Program-made: the position numbers and the translations under genes
Source of the DNA: an uncultured Kiritimatiellota bacterium
GTDB lineage: Bacteria > Verrucomicrobiota > Kiritimatiellia > RFP12 > UBA1067
Length of the DNA stretch: 64,000 nucleotides
Reading direction: 5' to 3'
Assembly: GCA_934621385.1 (NCBI GenBank)
Contig: CAKTUI010000005.1
Coordinates: forward strand, 1 to 64,000
The notes under the pieces: model-generated
The model's database searches: none
What the model saw: only the letters and a program-made list of their open reading frames with translations
What the model was told of the DNA's origin: nothing
Shown here: one piece after another, positions 8,544 to 17,696 of the stretch
Layout of the letters: the number at the start of each line of letters is the position of its first letter
Position numbering within the stretch: the stretch's first letter is position 1

Positions 8544-8552
8544 ATTATACCA
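8544..8552 (-). promoter_or_regulatory. Extended -10 promoter of the CaCA-cmk-oppC operon (leaderless)
   Basis: The minus strand reads TGGTATAAT with a 6-nt gap to the ATG at 8537, placing the transcription start at the start codon. Confidence 0.7.
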
Positions 8553-8578
8553 TACGAACGGACGCCTGTGTAGAATCC

Positions 8579-8628
8579 GTGGAAAATTGTAAAATCTAAT
8601 GGGTCAGCAAAAGCGGAAAGGAAGATGA
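8579..8628. repeat. Dispersed repeat, copy B
   Basis: Near-identical to 5745-5793 over about 45 bp (core TTGTAAAATCTAATGG). It is again followed at once by an ATGAC. It lies just upstream of the CaCA promoter on the opposite strand. Confidence 0.6.
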
Positions 8629-8727
8629 CTGGAAAGAAGGATGGGAGGAAGGTGCCAGCCCCCCCCCCATGGGGGTGGCCCGCGCCGCCAGAAAGGGAAT
8701 GCCCACGGCGTCCGGAAATCGTGTACA

Positions 8728-9397
8728 ATGGAAGCGTCCAAAAAAACATACACACGAAAGGCGGATGCCGTGAGCACGAGAAAGTATACCATACACAAGG
8801 CCTCCGGGTACAGGCTGACCGACCGGGAGCGTAGAATCCTGACGGCGGCGTGGAGCGGCTATGTCAGGCGGGGCCTGCGCATCTCCCTGCACCCGTTCGC
8901 GCAAGTGCACGCTCTCGCGGCCAAGTGCACGCTCTCGCGGCGGCATGAATCGACGCGGAAATGCCCAACACAAACGGGGATTTTGCCGATTATAGAAGGT
9001 GGAGAGGCCCATCGCCACGGGCGGAGACAAGCAGGAGAACGGGAAAGCACCTTAGTCCTTTACACAAACCACTAAGGTGCTTTGGGTAAACCACCTTAGT
9101 CCTTTGATCAAACCACCTTAGTGCTTTCCCGACAGGTTGCGCATCCTCGACCCTTCGGGTTGCGCATCCCAGACGCTTCCCTTGCCCACGCCAACCCGTT
9201 CCCTTCAGGAACGCCACGCTGGGGCTCCTGCGTTCCCCGTCGACGCGTGGATGATGATTCGCGAGGTCTTCCCGCGTCTAAGGACATTCAACAACAATAT
9301 CGACATGGGCGCGTTCCACGGCCAGCGACGCATAGACAGGGTCCTCGGGGCGGAGACCTACCACACGCGGGCCTTCCCCTTAGATGACACCAAATGA
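8728..9397 (+). pseudogene. Possible gene remnant interrupted by short tandem repeats
   Basis: Two protein-like stretches lie in different frames. From 8728 one reads MEASKKTYTRKADAVS..., including GYRLTDRERRILTAAW. The other ends at 9397 and includes FNNNIDMGAFHGQRRIDRV. Between them (8901-9180) lie three kinds of tandem repeat that give low-complexity translations. I infer one small gene broken by repeat insertion or expansion, but two unrelated remnants, or chance, are possible. No family is recognised. The intergenic interval 8538-9449 holds nothing else convincing. Confidence 0.35.
8901..9180. repeat. Composite array of 20-, 22- and 23-bp tandem repeats
   Basis: Three blocks are seen. 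(1) Two exact 19-20-bp copies of CAAGTGCACGCTCTCGCGG begin at 8902 and 8922. (2) Four 22-bp units (9048-9069, 9070-9091, 9092-9113, 9114-9135) share CACCTTAGTCCTTT....AAAC; the second has the core inverted. An 11-bp inverted repeat, CGGGAAAGCAC/GTGCTTTCCCG, brackets them (9040-9050, 9121-9131). (3) Two 23-bp units carry TTGCGCATCC, with TGCGCA at 9138 and 9161. Confidence 0.85.
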
Positions 9398-9449
9398 ATC
9401 CGCATGGGAAAACAAAGGGAAAGCCACTAAAAACCCGGATTAAAGGGAC

Positions 9450-10184
9450 TCAGCGATGCCGCGAATGCATCTTCCGCCGCCCTCGAACCAAGCGCCCCAG
9501 ACGGCGCAGGTGCACGAGCTGGCGCTTACCCGCCAGCAGGGCAAAGACGAATACCAGCGCAATCGGGGCCAAGGCAAATGAGCGCGAACCCAATGTCTTC
9601 AGAAGAACAGCCCCCACGACAGCCCCCAGAATGAACATCCCGATGACGGCGAAATAGTGCCGCGCCTTGCGAAGGCCCGTCGCGTCCGCACCGCGAAGAC
9701 CGTTGAAAAGTGCATCCGAACCGCTCCGCAAGTTCCCCGTACACATGGTGGAGGCGAAAGGCAATCCCCTCACGCGGCGGAATGTCTGCACCTGAAGGGC
9801 GCACACGAAGGCAATCAACGCATCAACGATGAAATCCGCCACCCCGCAGGGCACAATCACGGCAATGGACAGAAAGGCAATCTCAACCGAAAGGACGGCC
9901 TGATGCCAACTGAGCAGGCGATGATGCTCTACCTTCGCGTGAATCATGTCCGCCGCGAAGACACCGCATCCATAGGCAATGATGGCGAGAAGATACTTGC
10001 CGCACTCCATCCAGTCTCCCTGCGAGACATTCAAGCCCAGAAGGACCATATTTCCCGTGACCGCATTCGCGAAGACATGTCCGCGGCAGAGGTAGGAGTA
10101 GACATCCGTGAACCCACCAACGAGACTCAAGACGCAGGCGGCCGTCAGCCGCTCCTCATTCAGATAGGTATTCTCTTTCACCAT
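9450..10184 (-). CDS. YoaK/DUF1275 family membrane protein
   Basis: A 244-residue protein with about six hydrophobic helices. The family opening SLVGGFTDVYSYLCRGHVFANAVTGNM is recognisable, where the GxxDxxxY and NxVTGN residues are typical of DUF1275 (YoaK). The function of the family is unknown; an inner-membrane transporter-like role is assumed. The start at 10184 is chosen because GAGG ends 6 nt before it; an upstream in-frame ATG at 10196 overlaps that Shine-Dalgarno. The C-terminus is strongly basic. It sits alone after the clpX terminator. Confidence 0.82.
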   Translation of the reverse strand: MVKENTYLNEERLTAACVLSLVGGFTDVYSYLCRGHVFANAVTGNMVLLGLNVSQGDWMECGKYLLAIIAYGCGVFAADMIHAKVEHHRLLSWHQAVLSVEIAFLSIAVIVPCGVADFIVDALIAFVCALQVQTFRRVRGLPFASTMCTGNLRSGSDALFNGLRGADATGLRKARHYFAVIGMFILGAVVGAVLLKTLGSRSFALAPIALVFVFALLAGKRQLVHLRRLGRLVRGRRKMHSRHR

Positions 10185-10200
10185 TGCTATCCTCAAACAA

Positions 10201-10236
10201 ATCTCGTGGGGCGATTGACTCCCCCCACGAGACAGG
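10201..10236 (-). terminator. Terminator of the tig-clpP-clpX operon
   Basis: The minus strand forms TCTCGTGGGG...CCCCACGAGA (10-bp stem arms at 10224-10233 and 10202-10211), followed by TTTGTTTG. It lies just past the clpX stop codon and just before the YoaK-like gene. Confidence 0.75.
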
Positions 10237-10268
10237 CAAACAATCGTTGTCCGTTGCCGGAAGGAAGA

Positions 10269-11486
10269 CTACCTTGACTTGACCATTTCGGCCGTGATAA
10301 CGACCTTCTTCATCTTGTCGTTGCCCGGAGCCTCGTACATGATGTCGGTCATCAACCGCTCCATCTCTGCCCGCAACCCGCGTGCACCCGTCTTTCGGGC
10401 AAGCGCCATCTTCGCAAGTTCGCGAAGGGCCGCCGGCTCGAACTCAAGGTCAACGCCATCCATCGCCAGCAGTTTCCGATACTGCTTGACAAGCGAGTTC
10501 TTCGGCTCCGTCAGCACGCGAACCAAGTCGTCCTCGGACAGTTCCTTCATTGTCGTAATGACGGGCAGTCGCCCCGTGAATTCGGGAATCATCCCGAACT
10601 TCACCAAATCCTCTGGGCGAACATCAAGCGGTGCACCTGCGCCCTCTCGCGCTGTTTCCGCGTGAGAGGAATCCGCGCCCTCGACGAAGCCAATCTGACG
10701 CTTTCCCGTCCGTTCACCAACGATCCGATCAAGCCCCACGAAGGCACCGCCACAGATGAAGAGGATATTGGACGTGTCGACCTCAATGTACTCCTGATCA
10801 GGATGCTTGCGACCACCCTTTGGCGGAATGCGGCAGACCGTGCCCTCAAGAATTTTCAGCAGGGCCTGCTGAACGCCCTCACCGCTCACGTCACGCGTAA
10901 TCGACACATTGTCCGTCTTTGAGGCAATCTTGTCAATCTCATCCACATAGATGATGCCGCGCTTGGCAAGTTCGACATTTCCATCCGCATTCTGCAGAAG
11001 ATAGCGCACAAGGTTCTCGACATCCTCGCCCACGTAACCAGCCTGCGTGAGAACGGTCGCATCGCCAATGGCGAACGGAACGCCCAGAATCTTCGCAAGC
11101 GTCCGCGCCAGCAGCGTCTTACCTGTTCCCGTCGGACCAATAAGGAGGATGTTGGACTTCTCAATCTCGACACCATCGTCATCCTTGCCGCCATTCGCGG
11201 CGGCCTCAAGCCGACGATAGTGGTTATGCACGGCCACCGCGAGAATCTTCTTCGTCTCGTCATGGCCGATGACAAACTGATCAAGGAACTCCTTGATCGC
11301 CCGTGGCGTCGGTGTCGGCGGCAAAGGCGGGGCCTTCGTCGCCTTCTTCTCTGCACGAGAGATCAAGTCATTCGCGTGCTTCACGCAATCGGCACAAATA
11401 TTGGCATCCGGTCCCGGAATAATCGGGACTTCTTTTGAACTGCGCCCGCAGAATGAGCAGAAGAGTTCCTCGGACTGTTTCTTCAT
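10269..11486 (-). CDS. clpX: ATP-dependent Clp protease ATP-binding subunit ClpX
   Basis: A 405-residue AAA+ unfoldase that feeds substrates to ClpP. The N-terminal C4 zinc-binding domain has C10-x2-C13 and C31-x2-C34. The Walker A GPTGTGKT lies around residue 117 and the Walker [11 protein letters not shown] around 180. The [14 protein letters not shown] segment contains pore/sensor-region residues, and the IGF-type ClpP-docking loop appears as QIGFVEGA. The C-terminal small domain ends [17 protein letters not shown]. It is directly downstream of clpP with no gap and is the last gene of the operon. Confidence 0.97.
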   Translation of the reverse strand: MKKQSEELFCSFCGRSSKEVPIIPGPDANICADCVKHANDLISRAEKKATKAPPLPPTPTPRAIKEFLDQFVIGHDETKKILAVAVHNHYRRLEAAANGGKDDDGVEIEKSNILLIGPTGTGKTLLARTLAKILGVPFAIGDATVLTQAGYVGEDVENLVRYLLQNADGNVELAKRGIIYVDEIDKIASKTDNVSITRDVSGEGVQQALLKILEGTVCRIPPKGGRKHPDQEYIEVDTSNILFICGGAFVGLDRIVGERTGKRQIGFVEGADSSHAETAREGAGAPLDVRPEDLVKFGMIPEFTGRLPVITTMKELSEDDLVRVLTEPKNSLVKQYRKLLAMDGVDLEFEPAALRELAKMALARKTGARGLRAEMERLMTDIMYEAPGNDKMKKVVITAEMVKSR

Positions 11487-12071
11487 TTACGCGATAACCT
11501 TATCGATAAGCCCCCAGTCCTTAGCCTCCTCGGCGGACATGAAATGGTCACGGTCGGTATCCTTCACCACATCCTCCAGCCTCTTTCCGGAGTGCTTCGC
11601 GAGAATGCTATTCAGGATTTCCTTCAGGCGGAGAATCTCACGAGCGGTGATTTCGATGTCGCTCGCCTTCCCCTCGGCACCACCCCACGGCTGATGGATC
11701 ATGATGCGCGAATTGGGCAGGGCGTGGCGACGGCCCTTCGTCCCGGCCGTCAGCAGCACGGCCCCCATGGAAGCCGCCTGGCCAATGCAATAAGTTGCCA
11801 CGGGGCACTTGACGAACTGCATCGTATCATAAATGGCGAGCCCCGCCGTGACGCTCCCTCCAGGCGAGTTGACGTACACGCTGATTTCCTTCTTCGGATC
11901 CTGCGCCTGAAGAAAGAGCAACTGCGCACAGATGGCATTGGCCATCTCGTCATTCACCTCGCCGGAGATGAAGACGATGCGGTCGAGGAGAAGGCGCGAG
12001 TAGATGTCGTACGTCCGCTCGCCCTTCCCCGTCTGTTCAACAACATAGGGAATCATGTAGCTCTTGGCCAT
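11487..12071 (-). CDS. clpP: ATP-dependent Clp protease proteolytic subunit
   Basis: A 194-residue serine peptidase (S14) that forms the tetradecameric proteolytic chamber. The nucleophile is S101 in GQAASMGA and the base is H126 in MIHQPWGG, with the catalytic Asp in the later [10 protein letters not shown] region. The N-terminal [19 protein letters not shown] and the oligomerisation helix are standard. It sits between tig and clpX, the classical order. Five bases separate it from tig. Confidence 0.97.
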   Translation of the reverse strand: MAKSYMIPYVVEQTGKGERTYDIYSRLLLDRIVFISGEVNDEMANAICAQLLFLQAQDPKKEISVYVNSPGGSVTAGLAIYDTMQFVKCPVATYCIGQAASMGAVLLTAGTKGRRHALPNSRIMIHQPWGGAEGKASDIEITAREILRLKEILNSILAKHSGKRLEDVVKDTDRDHFMSAEEAKDWGLIDKVIA

Positions 12072-12076
12072 ATCGC

Positions 12077-13261
12077 TTACTTCTTCGCGTTGGCGACCAC
12101 GAACTCGATGACCTTGCGGCCGAGTTCCTCGGGCTTCGCCTCAATCTTCTCCTCCTTGGCAATGCCATCAAGCACATACCAAAGGCGGACCTGGCGCGTC
12201 GCCGTCTCTTCCGCATCCTTCAGGATCTTGTCGCGATTCTTCTCGAAATAGTCGGCGGTCAGGCCGGCATACTGAGCACGCTGAGCGAGATCGTTCAGGT
12301 AGTTGTCAGTCGCACGGCGAACCTGGCTTCCCGGGACATCGAAGTCCACCTTCTTCATCAGGAGTTCCACGGCCTCATTCTCACGGCGAGCCGTCTCCTG
12401 CTCAATCGCCTGCTTCTCCAGATGCTGGCGGATGTCCGCCGTGAACTTCTCCATCGACTCCGCCTTCGCCTTCTCGATGAACTCCGCATCCGTCGGCAGA
12501 ATGCGACGGCGGAAGCCCTTCACCGTCAGCGTATAGAGGGCCTTCTTGCCCTTCAGCTGTTCCGGCGCGGCTTCCTTGTCAAAGGCGACCTTGATGTCGG
12601 CCTTCGTCTCACCTGCCCTCATGCCCTTGAGAGCCTCAAGGACTTCAGGGATGAAGCGACCCTCCTCGACCTGGGTCCAGAAGCCAGTCCCAGTCGCAAG
12701 CACCTTCGCCTCAGGGGCAATCTCGGCAATGGCCTTGCCGTCGACCGTGCCCGTATAGTCAATCTGCACAAAGTCTCCGTCGGCAATGGCTTCGCCCTCC
12801 TTGGCATCCTCAAACTTCGCATAAGCGGTGCGCAGGTTCTCGACCTGCTTGGCGACCGTCGCATCGTCCACCGTCGTATCCTTCTCAGAAATCTTCAGCC
12901 CCTTATAGGTCGGCAGCTTGAACTTCGGGGGAATCTCGACGACAACCGTGAAATTGCCACCCTCGTTATCGCACTTCAGCTCAGGCAGTTCGGCAATGGC
13001 GACCTCGTCAATCTTCTCGGCCTTCACCGCCTCTTCATAGTATTTACGGAATGCCGTCCGCTCGATCTCAGTCTTCATCTGATCGGCGAACTCCTTGCGA
13101 ACGAGTTCAATGGGGGCCTTGCCCGGACGGAAGCCCGGAAGACGCGCCTCGCGGAGGAAACCCTTCTCAACTTCCTTCACACAGGCCTTCGCCTCATCGG
13201 CATCGAGCGTCACAGTCAGCTGTACGCGGCACTTGTCCAAATTCTTCGTTTCGGTCTTCAT
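12077..13261 (-). CDS. tig: Trigger factor, ribosome-associated chaperone
   Basis: A 394-residue trigger factor. The ribosome-docking signature [10 protein letters not shown] occurs near residue 40. A central FKBP-type peptidyl-prolyl isomerase domain starts near [16 protein letters not shown] and ends at LYTLTVKGF. The helical C-terminal substrate cradle follows. It binds nascent chains at the exit tunnel. It heads the tig-clpP-clpX operon. AGGAGA lies 10-15 nt before the ATG and an extended -10 (13301-13309) lies about 40 nt upstream. Confidence 0.95.
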   Translation of the reverse strand: MKTETKNLDKCRVQLTVTLDADEAKACVKEVEKGFLREARLPGFRPGKAPIELVRKEFADQMKTEIERTAFRKYYEEAVKAEKIDEVAIAELPELKCDNEGGNFTVVVEIPPKFKLPTYKGLKISEKDTTVDDATVAKQVENLRTAYAKFEDAKEGEAIADGDFVQIDYTGTVDGKAIAEIAPEAKVLATGTGFWTQVEEGRFIPEVLEALKGMRAGETKADIKVAFDKEAAPEQLKGKKALYTLTVKGFRRRILPTDAEFIEKAKAESMEKFTADIRQHLEKQAIEQETARRENEAVELLMKKVDFDVPGSQVRRATDNYLNDLAQRAQYAGLTADYFEKNRDKILKDAEETATRQVRLWYVLDGIAKEEKIEAKPEELGRKVIEFVVANAKK

Positions 13262-13300
13262 AGTTCTTCTATTCTCCTGTTAAAATGTCAGTAGCGGCAT

Positions 13301-13309
13301 ATTTTACCA
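13301..13309 (-). promoter_or_regulatory. Extended -10 promoter of the tig operon
   Basis: The minus strand reads TGGTAAAAT. The leader to the ATG at 13261 is about 35 nt and carries AGGAGA. The 208-bp gap to the divergent beta-helix gene contains only these two promoters. Confidence 0.6.
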
Positions 13310-13454
13310 TATTTTCGCATTCTGCGCTGACGCGATTTTGTCCGAGGTTAAAACCGCGCACAGGCGGTAGCTTCCGTCCAAGCCCCTGAAGCGCGGCAAC
13401 CTGACGCAGAGCGTCTTCTAAAATAACCAATAAACAAATGAAACTGAACAAATA

Positions 13455-13463
13455 TGGTATACT
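13455..13463 (+). promoter_or_regulatory. Extended -10 promoter of the beta-helix gene (leaderless)
   Basis: The plus strand reads TGGTATACT, ending 6 nt before the ATG at 13470. The intervening ACCTCC is not a Shine-Dalgarno. Confidence 0.7.
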
Positions 13464-13469
13464 ACCTCC

Positions 13470-15695
13470 ATGAAATCGATTGTCCTTTTTCCGGTTCTTG
13501 TCCTTGCGTCCTGCGGAACGCTCTCCGCGCAGACCGCGGCATTCCACGTCAACGCCGCCGCGCAACCCAATGGCGATGGCTCCTCGGGCCGACCGTGGCG
13601 CACACCAATCGAAGCCGTGCGCGGCATCCGTGCAGCCCGGGCCACAGGCAACATCCAGTCCAACGCCGCCGTTGTCGTCGAGTTTGCGCCGGGGGACTAT
13701 CCCGTCGATGGTGGCATTCTTCTCGGGCAGGAGGATTCCGGATGCGACGGCCAGCCCATCGTCTGGCGTTCCTCCGGGGCGACCCCAGCGCGGTTCGTCG
13801 GTGCTCGGCGCATTCCAACCAACCTCTTTCACCCGGCGGACGATCCCGACATTGTTGCCCGTCTCCCGGCTGAAGCTCGCGGCAAGATCTATGTCGCCGA
13901 TCTCTCGACCCTGTTACCCAACCCCCTGCCACCCATGGCGACCACCTTTAACGCCACGCCCACCGCCCCCATTCTCTTCGTCGCGCACAGGCCCGGAACA
14001 CTCGCCCGCTGGCCCAATGACGCATTCGCAACCTTCTCACAGGCCGTGGACAAGGGTGGTCACCCATTGACTCTCCCATCCGGGAAGGTCATTCGTGCAC
14101 CGGGAGCCTTCGTCTTCTCAAATCCACGCGTCCGACGCTGGGACTTCTCGTCTGGCGTTTGGTTGAATGGCTACTGGACGCACGACTGGGACAACCAGTC
14201 CGTCCGAGCCGCACGGTATGGAACGGAAAACGGCACGAACGATGTTATTCGGCTGGCCGAGGACGTCCCCTGGGGCGTTATGGGCGGCACCTGGGGACGC
14301 AAGGAACGTCGATTCTATGCCTTCAACCTTCTTGAGGAATTAGACGCGCCTGGCGAGTGGTGGCTTGACCGCCCCCGGAACCTCCTCTATGTTTACCCGC
14401 CGACGGGAAACGCCCCGACTGAGACGGACGAGATGATGCTCGCCTTTGACGCAGTGCCCCTCCTTAAAGCACATAACATCCACCACCTGAGGCTTGAGAA
14501 TCTCTCATTTGAATACAACTATGGGGACGGCCTTTCTCTCAGCGGCACCCACATCACACTCGTGAACTGCCGCGTCGCCAATGTCGGCGGAACGGGCATT
14601 ACGCTCAACGGCGACTTCAACACCCTGAACAAGCTTGAAATCTGCAACACGGGAAACGCCGGCATCCGCGTCTCCGGCGGTGACCGGCGTACGCTCAGGC
14701 ATTCCAAAACGCTTATCGAAGATTGCCACATCCACGACTGGGCGCACTTCAAGCGCACATACGCCCCTGGCCTCGGCATCTCCGGCTGTGGCATGACAAT
14801 CCGCCGCAACCTTCTGCACGACGCACCCCATTCGGCCGTCCTCTTCGAGGGCAACGACCTCCTGCTCGAATCAAACGAAGTCTACCGCGTTCTTTTGGAG
14901 ACGGGAGATGCCGGGGCCTACTACACGGGACGCGACTGGACGACGCAAGGGAACGTCTTGCGCTACAACTACACGCACGACCTTGGCACGGAAGTCGACT
15001 CTGCCGACACGATGGGCTTCTATTTCGACGACTGCGACTGCGGGGACGAGGTGTACGGCAATGTCTTCCACAACATCGCGCGCGGCATTATGATTGGCGG
15101 CGGACGCGACCACCCCGTGCGGAACAACATCTTCTCCCATTGCACGATTGGACTTTCAATCGATGGACGCGGCATGACCTGGAAGCACTGGAATTCGCTT
15201 GAGTACGGCGGTCCCTCCTGGATGCTGGAAGACAAGGCCAAGGCCTTCGACTACACGAGAGGCATCTGGGCCGACCACTATCCAAGGCTCGCTCAAATCA
15301 TGCAGAACCATCCACGCGAACCGCTCGACAACCCCATCGAAAACAACATCTTCATCGACTGTCGCCGCGAACTGATTGCCATTGACGATGCCGTCGGCAG
15401 ATGTCTCGCCCGTATGGCCCCCATCACAAACAATCTCGTCATCAACACATGCGGCACAGAGAATCAAACCACGGCAAAACCCGATCCACGCCTCATCTCA
15501 GCATTCCGAATCGTCAACGGAACACCCCAAAAGCCGTTTGATGTCGGATTTGTGGACACGGATCGCGGCGATTTTACACTCCGCCCAGAAGCGTGGCTTC
15601 GAACGGCCATGCCGTCCCTCGTCCCACAGGTGCCCAATGGCCGCCGCTCACGAACCGAGGATGCCGAGGCGAAAGCCCCAGCATCCTCCCGTTGA
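13470..15695 (+). CDS. Exported right-handed beta-helix protein, GH141-like
   Basis: A 741-residue protein with a signal peptide (MKSIVLFPVLVLASCGTLSA; the ASC could serve as a lipobox). An N-terminal module with FHVNAAAQPNGDG...PWRTPIEAV is typical of carbohydrate-acting parallel beta-helix proteins. From about residue 330 to 560 come beta-helix coils (LRLENLSFEYNYGDGLSLSG, ITLVNCRVANVGGTGITL, LIEDCHIHDW, NVLRYNYTHDL). Acidic clusters such as YFDDCDCGDE could form the active site. The layout resembles glycoside hydrolase family 141 (fucosidase/xylanase); this is by pattern only. It likely degrades polysaccharide at the cell surface or in the periplasm. It is monocistronic and probably leaderless. 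Confidence 0.75.
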   Translation: MKSIVLFPVLVLASCGTLSAQTAAFHVNAAAQPNGDGSSGRPWRTPIEAVRGIRAARATGNIQSNAAVVVEFAPGDYPVDGGILLGQEDSGCDGQPIVWRSSGATPARFVGARRIPTNLFHPADDPDIVARLPAEARGKIYVADLSTLLPNPLPPMATTFNATPTAPILFVAHRPGTLARWPNDAFATFSQAVDKGGHPLTLPSGKVIRAPGAFVFSNPRVRRWDFSSGVWLNGYWTHDWDNQSVRAARYGTENGTNDVIRLAEDVPWGVMGGTWGRKERRFYAFNLLEELDAPGEWWLDRPRNLLYVYPPTGNAPTETDEMMLAFDAVPLLKAHNIHHLRLENLSFEYNYGDGLSLSGTHITLVNCRVANVGGTGITLNGDFNTLNKLEICNTGNAGIRVSGGDRRTLRHSKTLIEDCHIHDWAHFKRTYAPGLGISGCGMTIRRNLLHDAPHSAVLFEGNDLLLESNEVYRVLLETGDAGAYYTGRDWTTQGNVLRYNYTHDLGTEVDSADTMGFYFDDCDCGDEVYGNVFHNIARGIMIGGGRDHPVRNNIFSHCTIGLSIDGRGMTWKHWNSLEYGGPSWMLEDKAKAFDYTRGIWADHYPRLAQIMQNHPREPLDNPIENNIFIDCRRELIAIDDAVGRCLARMAPITNNLVINTCGTENQTTAKPDPRLISAFRIVNGTPQKPFDVGFVDTDRGDFTLRPEAWLRTAMPSLVPQVPNGRRSRTEDAEAKAPASSR

Positions 15696-15708
15696 GGAAA
15701 AGTTCGTC

Positions 15709-16341
15709 TTAGCCGTGGACAAGGGCCGCCGCTTCGGCCGCCAGCTTCCCAATGGTCGCGTAGTCGCCGGCCGCAAGGGCATCCTTCGGAACGATCCACG
15801 TACCGCCGCACGCCACGACCTCCGGCACAGCCAGATAGTCCGCGACATTTGAAAGGTTCACGCCGCCCGTCGGCATGAACTTCACGCCAGTGAAACGGAA
15901 AGCTCCGAGGAGATTCTTGATCATCTTCACGCCACCCGCCGCCTCGGCCGGGAAGAACTTGACCATCGGAACACCCGCCGTCAGGGCCTGCGAAAGTTCA
16001 CTCGCCGTGGCAATGCCCGGGCAGAACGGAAAGAGCATCGCCTTCGCCTCCTCGACGATCACGGGGTCGAATCCGGGGGCCACGCCAAAAACGGCTCCGG
16101 CCTTTTTCGCCGCGTGAAGCTGGTCAATCGTCAGCAGCGTACCGGCTCCGACAATGGCCTCGGGAACTTCCCGCCGAATGGCCGCAATCGCCCCAGGCGC
16201 CGCCGCCGTGCGGAAGGTCACCTCAAGGACCTTCAGTCCACCGCCGACAAGCGCCCGCGCCAGCGGAACCGCCTGCTCTTCCTTCTCAATGACAATGACC
16301 GGGATGATTCCGGCCGACTTCAGCGTCTCAACGATATTCAT
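15709..16341 (-). CDS. eda: KDPG/KHG aldolase
   Basis: A 210-residue TIM-barrel class I aldolase that cleaves 2-keto-3-deoxy-6-phosphogluconate to pyruvate and glyceraldehyde-3-phosphate (Entner-Doudoroff or uronate catabolism). The catalytic Glu is in LEVTFRT. The family stretch IVGAGTLLT is present. The Schiff-base Lys is in MVKFFPAEA, followed by the phosphate-binding MPTGGVN. It starts 5 nt after the site-2 protease stop codon and so shares its transcript. An association with uronate catabolism is plausible but not shown here. Confidence 0.94.
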   Translation of the reverse strand: MNIVETLKSAGIIPVIVIEKEEQAVPLARALVGGGLKVLEVTFRTAAAPGAIAAIRREVPEAIVGAGTLLTIDQLHAAKKAGAVFGVAPGFDPVIVEEAKAMLFPFCPGIATASELSQALTAGVPMVKFFPAEAAGGVKMIKNLLGAFRFTGVKFMPTGGVNLSNVADYLAVPEVVACGGTWIVPKDALAAGDYATIGKLAAEAAALVHG

Positions 16342-16346
16342 TCTGA

Positions 16347-17084
16347 TTAATCCCTTCCATACGGCGGAGGTGATACCCGCGCATCAAAGTCAGCCTGCGA
16401 CCACTTGCGAAAGTCCTCCTCAACCCGCGCCAGCTGATATTCACGATAACCTTCCCGCCAAATCATTACGGCAATCAAGATGGAGATGAATCCAAAACTT
16501 CCGTTGAACATCGCCCAAACACCGTACAAGCCAAGCAAAATGGCAAAGCCCCGCCCGACCCACATCGCAACCAGCGTGGCCCGCGCCCGCGTCAAGAAAA
16601 GACGCATCACACTTCGGAAAATCCGCCCGCCGTCCATCGGAAAGCCCGGCAGGAGATTGAAGCCGCCCAACATCAGGTTCGCCCAGTACGCGTACGAAAG
16701 CACGATCCACAGCCACCGGTTCTCAATCGGGACCTCCAAAATGTCAAGCAGAAAGACACTGCCTGCCAACAAAAAACTGACAAGCGGCCCCGCGAGAGCC
16801 GTCAGGAACTCCTGATAGGTCTTGCGCGGAAGCGAGATGAACGAGGCGCAACCGCCGAGGAGCGAAAGCGTAATGTCCTGCGCCTGGTAGCCGAAGACCC
16901 GTGCCGTCAACGCATGGCCGAGTTCGTGGAGCGTCACCGAAATCGCAAGAACAAGTGCCATGGCAAGGCCCAGGGTGAACGATCGCCCATCCACCACAAA
17001 AAGCAGTAGGAGTATCAGGAAGGAGAAATCCACATAGACCGGGATTCCGAAAAGGTCGCACAACTTGTATTTCGACTTGAACAT
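16347..17084 (-). CDS. Site-2 protease family (M50) membrane metalloprotease
   Basis: A 245-residue integral membrane zinc protease. The metal-binding HELGHAL lies in a helix near residue 55, and the third ligand Asp in NLLPGFPMDGGRIFRS near residue 145. It lacks PDZ or CBS domains. Family members cleave membrane-bound regulators. The start MFKSKYKL at 17084 is preferred to an upstream ATG (17126), because the extended -10 (17091-17099) would lie inside the longer reading frame. The gap from -10 to ATG is 6 nt, implying a leaderless mRNA. eda follows. Confidence 0.88.
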   Translation of the reverse strand: MFKSKYKLCDLFGIPVYVDFSFLILLLLFVVDGRSFTLGLAMALVLAISVTLHELGHALTARVFGYQAQDITLSLLGGCASFISLPRKTYQEFLTALAGPLVSFLLAGSVFLLDILEVPIENRWLWIVLSYAYWANLMLGGFNLLPGFPMDGGRIFRSVMRLFLTRARATLVAMWVGRGFAILLGLYGVWAMFNGSFGFISILIAVMIWREGYREYQLARVEEDFRKWSQADFDARVSPPPYGRD

Positions 17085-17090
17085 ACCCCT

Positions 17091-17099
17091 ATTATACCA
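17091..17099 (-). promoter_or_regulatory. Extended -10 promoter of the site-2 protease-eda operon (leaderless)
   Basis: The minus strand reads TGGTATAAT with a 6-nt gap (AGGGGT) to the ATG at 17084. It fixes the likely start of the protease. Confidence 0.7.
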
Positions 17100-17156
17100 A
17101 ATCCCTGGCACAGGGAACGGGCGCACCCCATGCGACCGTCGAATCAGCTCCCGAGA

Positions 17157-17696
17157 CTACTTCATCAGTTTGAAGCAGGCCCAGGCTGCCAAAGTCTTAC
17201 CATCGATGATTTCACCCTTTCGGATGCCGTCCTCAATTTCGTCTCCAGTCAAGACAACTGGAAAGACATTCTCGTCGGGATCCTGGTCCTGAGCATGCGG
17301 ATTCGCCGCGAGTTCCGCATAGTAGAGGTGGATTCTTTCCTCACAATAGCCGGGCGTGCAAATCATCGTCGTCAGGTAGCGAAGGCTCGCCACATCGTAG
17401 CCGGTCTCCTCGGCAGTCTCCCGCCGCGCACCCAACTCGGGGTCTTCGCCCGGTTCAAGACCTCCTGCAATAACCTCAAGGAGGGCTTCCTCGGCCGCCT
17501 TGCGATACTGGCGAACTATCACGAACTTGCCATCCGGTCGCCGCGCCAAAATCGCCACCGCACATCCATGTCGCACGACCTCGCGCTTCGCCCGACGGCC
17601 ATCGGGCAACTCAATGTCGAGCAAGTCAACGCTGATAATCCGCCCCGTGTACTTCCGTTCACAGGAAATCGTCCGCTCCGTTAGGTCGCTTGCCAT
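17157..17696 (-). CDS. NUDIX hydrolase, ADP-ribose pyrophosphatase-like
   Basis: A 179-residue protein with a NUDIX box: GGLEPGEDPELGARRETAEETGYD, matching GX5EX7REUXEEXGU. The preceding region (GRIISVDLLDIELPDG, RREVVRHGCAVAIL) is typical of the ADP-ribose diphosphatase subfamily. It hydrolyses nucleoside diphosphate derivatives, probably ADP-ribose, in the cytoplasm. The start at 17696 is favoured because AGGGG lies 9 nt upstream; an ATG at 17705 overlaps that site. It overlaps the end of the EamA transporter gene by 38 nt, so it is the last gene of that operon. Confidence 0.88.
   Translation of the reverse strand: MASDLTERTISCERKYTGRIISVDLLDIELPDGRRAKREVVRHGCAVAILARRPDGKFVIVRQYRKAAEEALLEVIAGGLEPGEDPELGARRETAEETGYDVASLRYLTTMICTPGYCEERIHLYYAELAANPHAQDQDPDENVFPVVLTGDEIEDGIRKGEIIDGKTLAAWACFKLMK

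Noticed and set aside
9040..9180. CRISPR array
   Set aside because: Repeat units are only 22-23 bp with no spacers, and no cas genes are present in the window.
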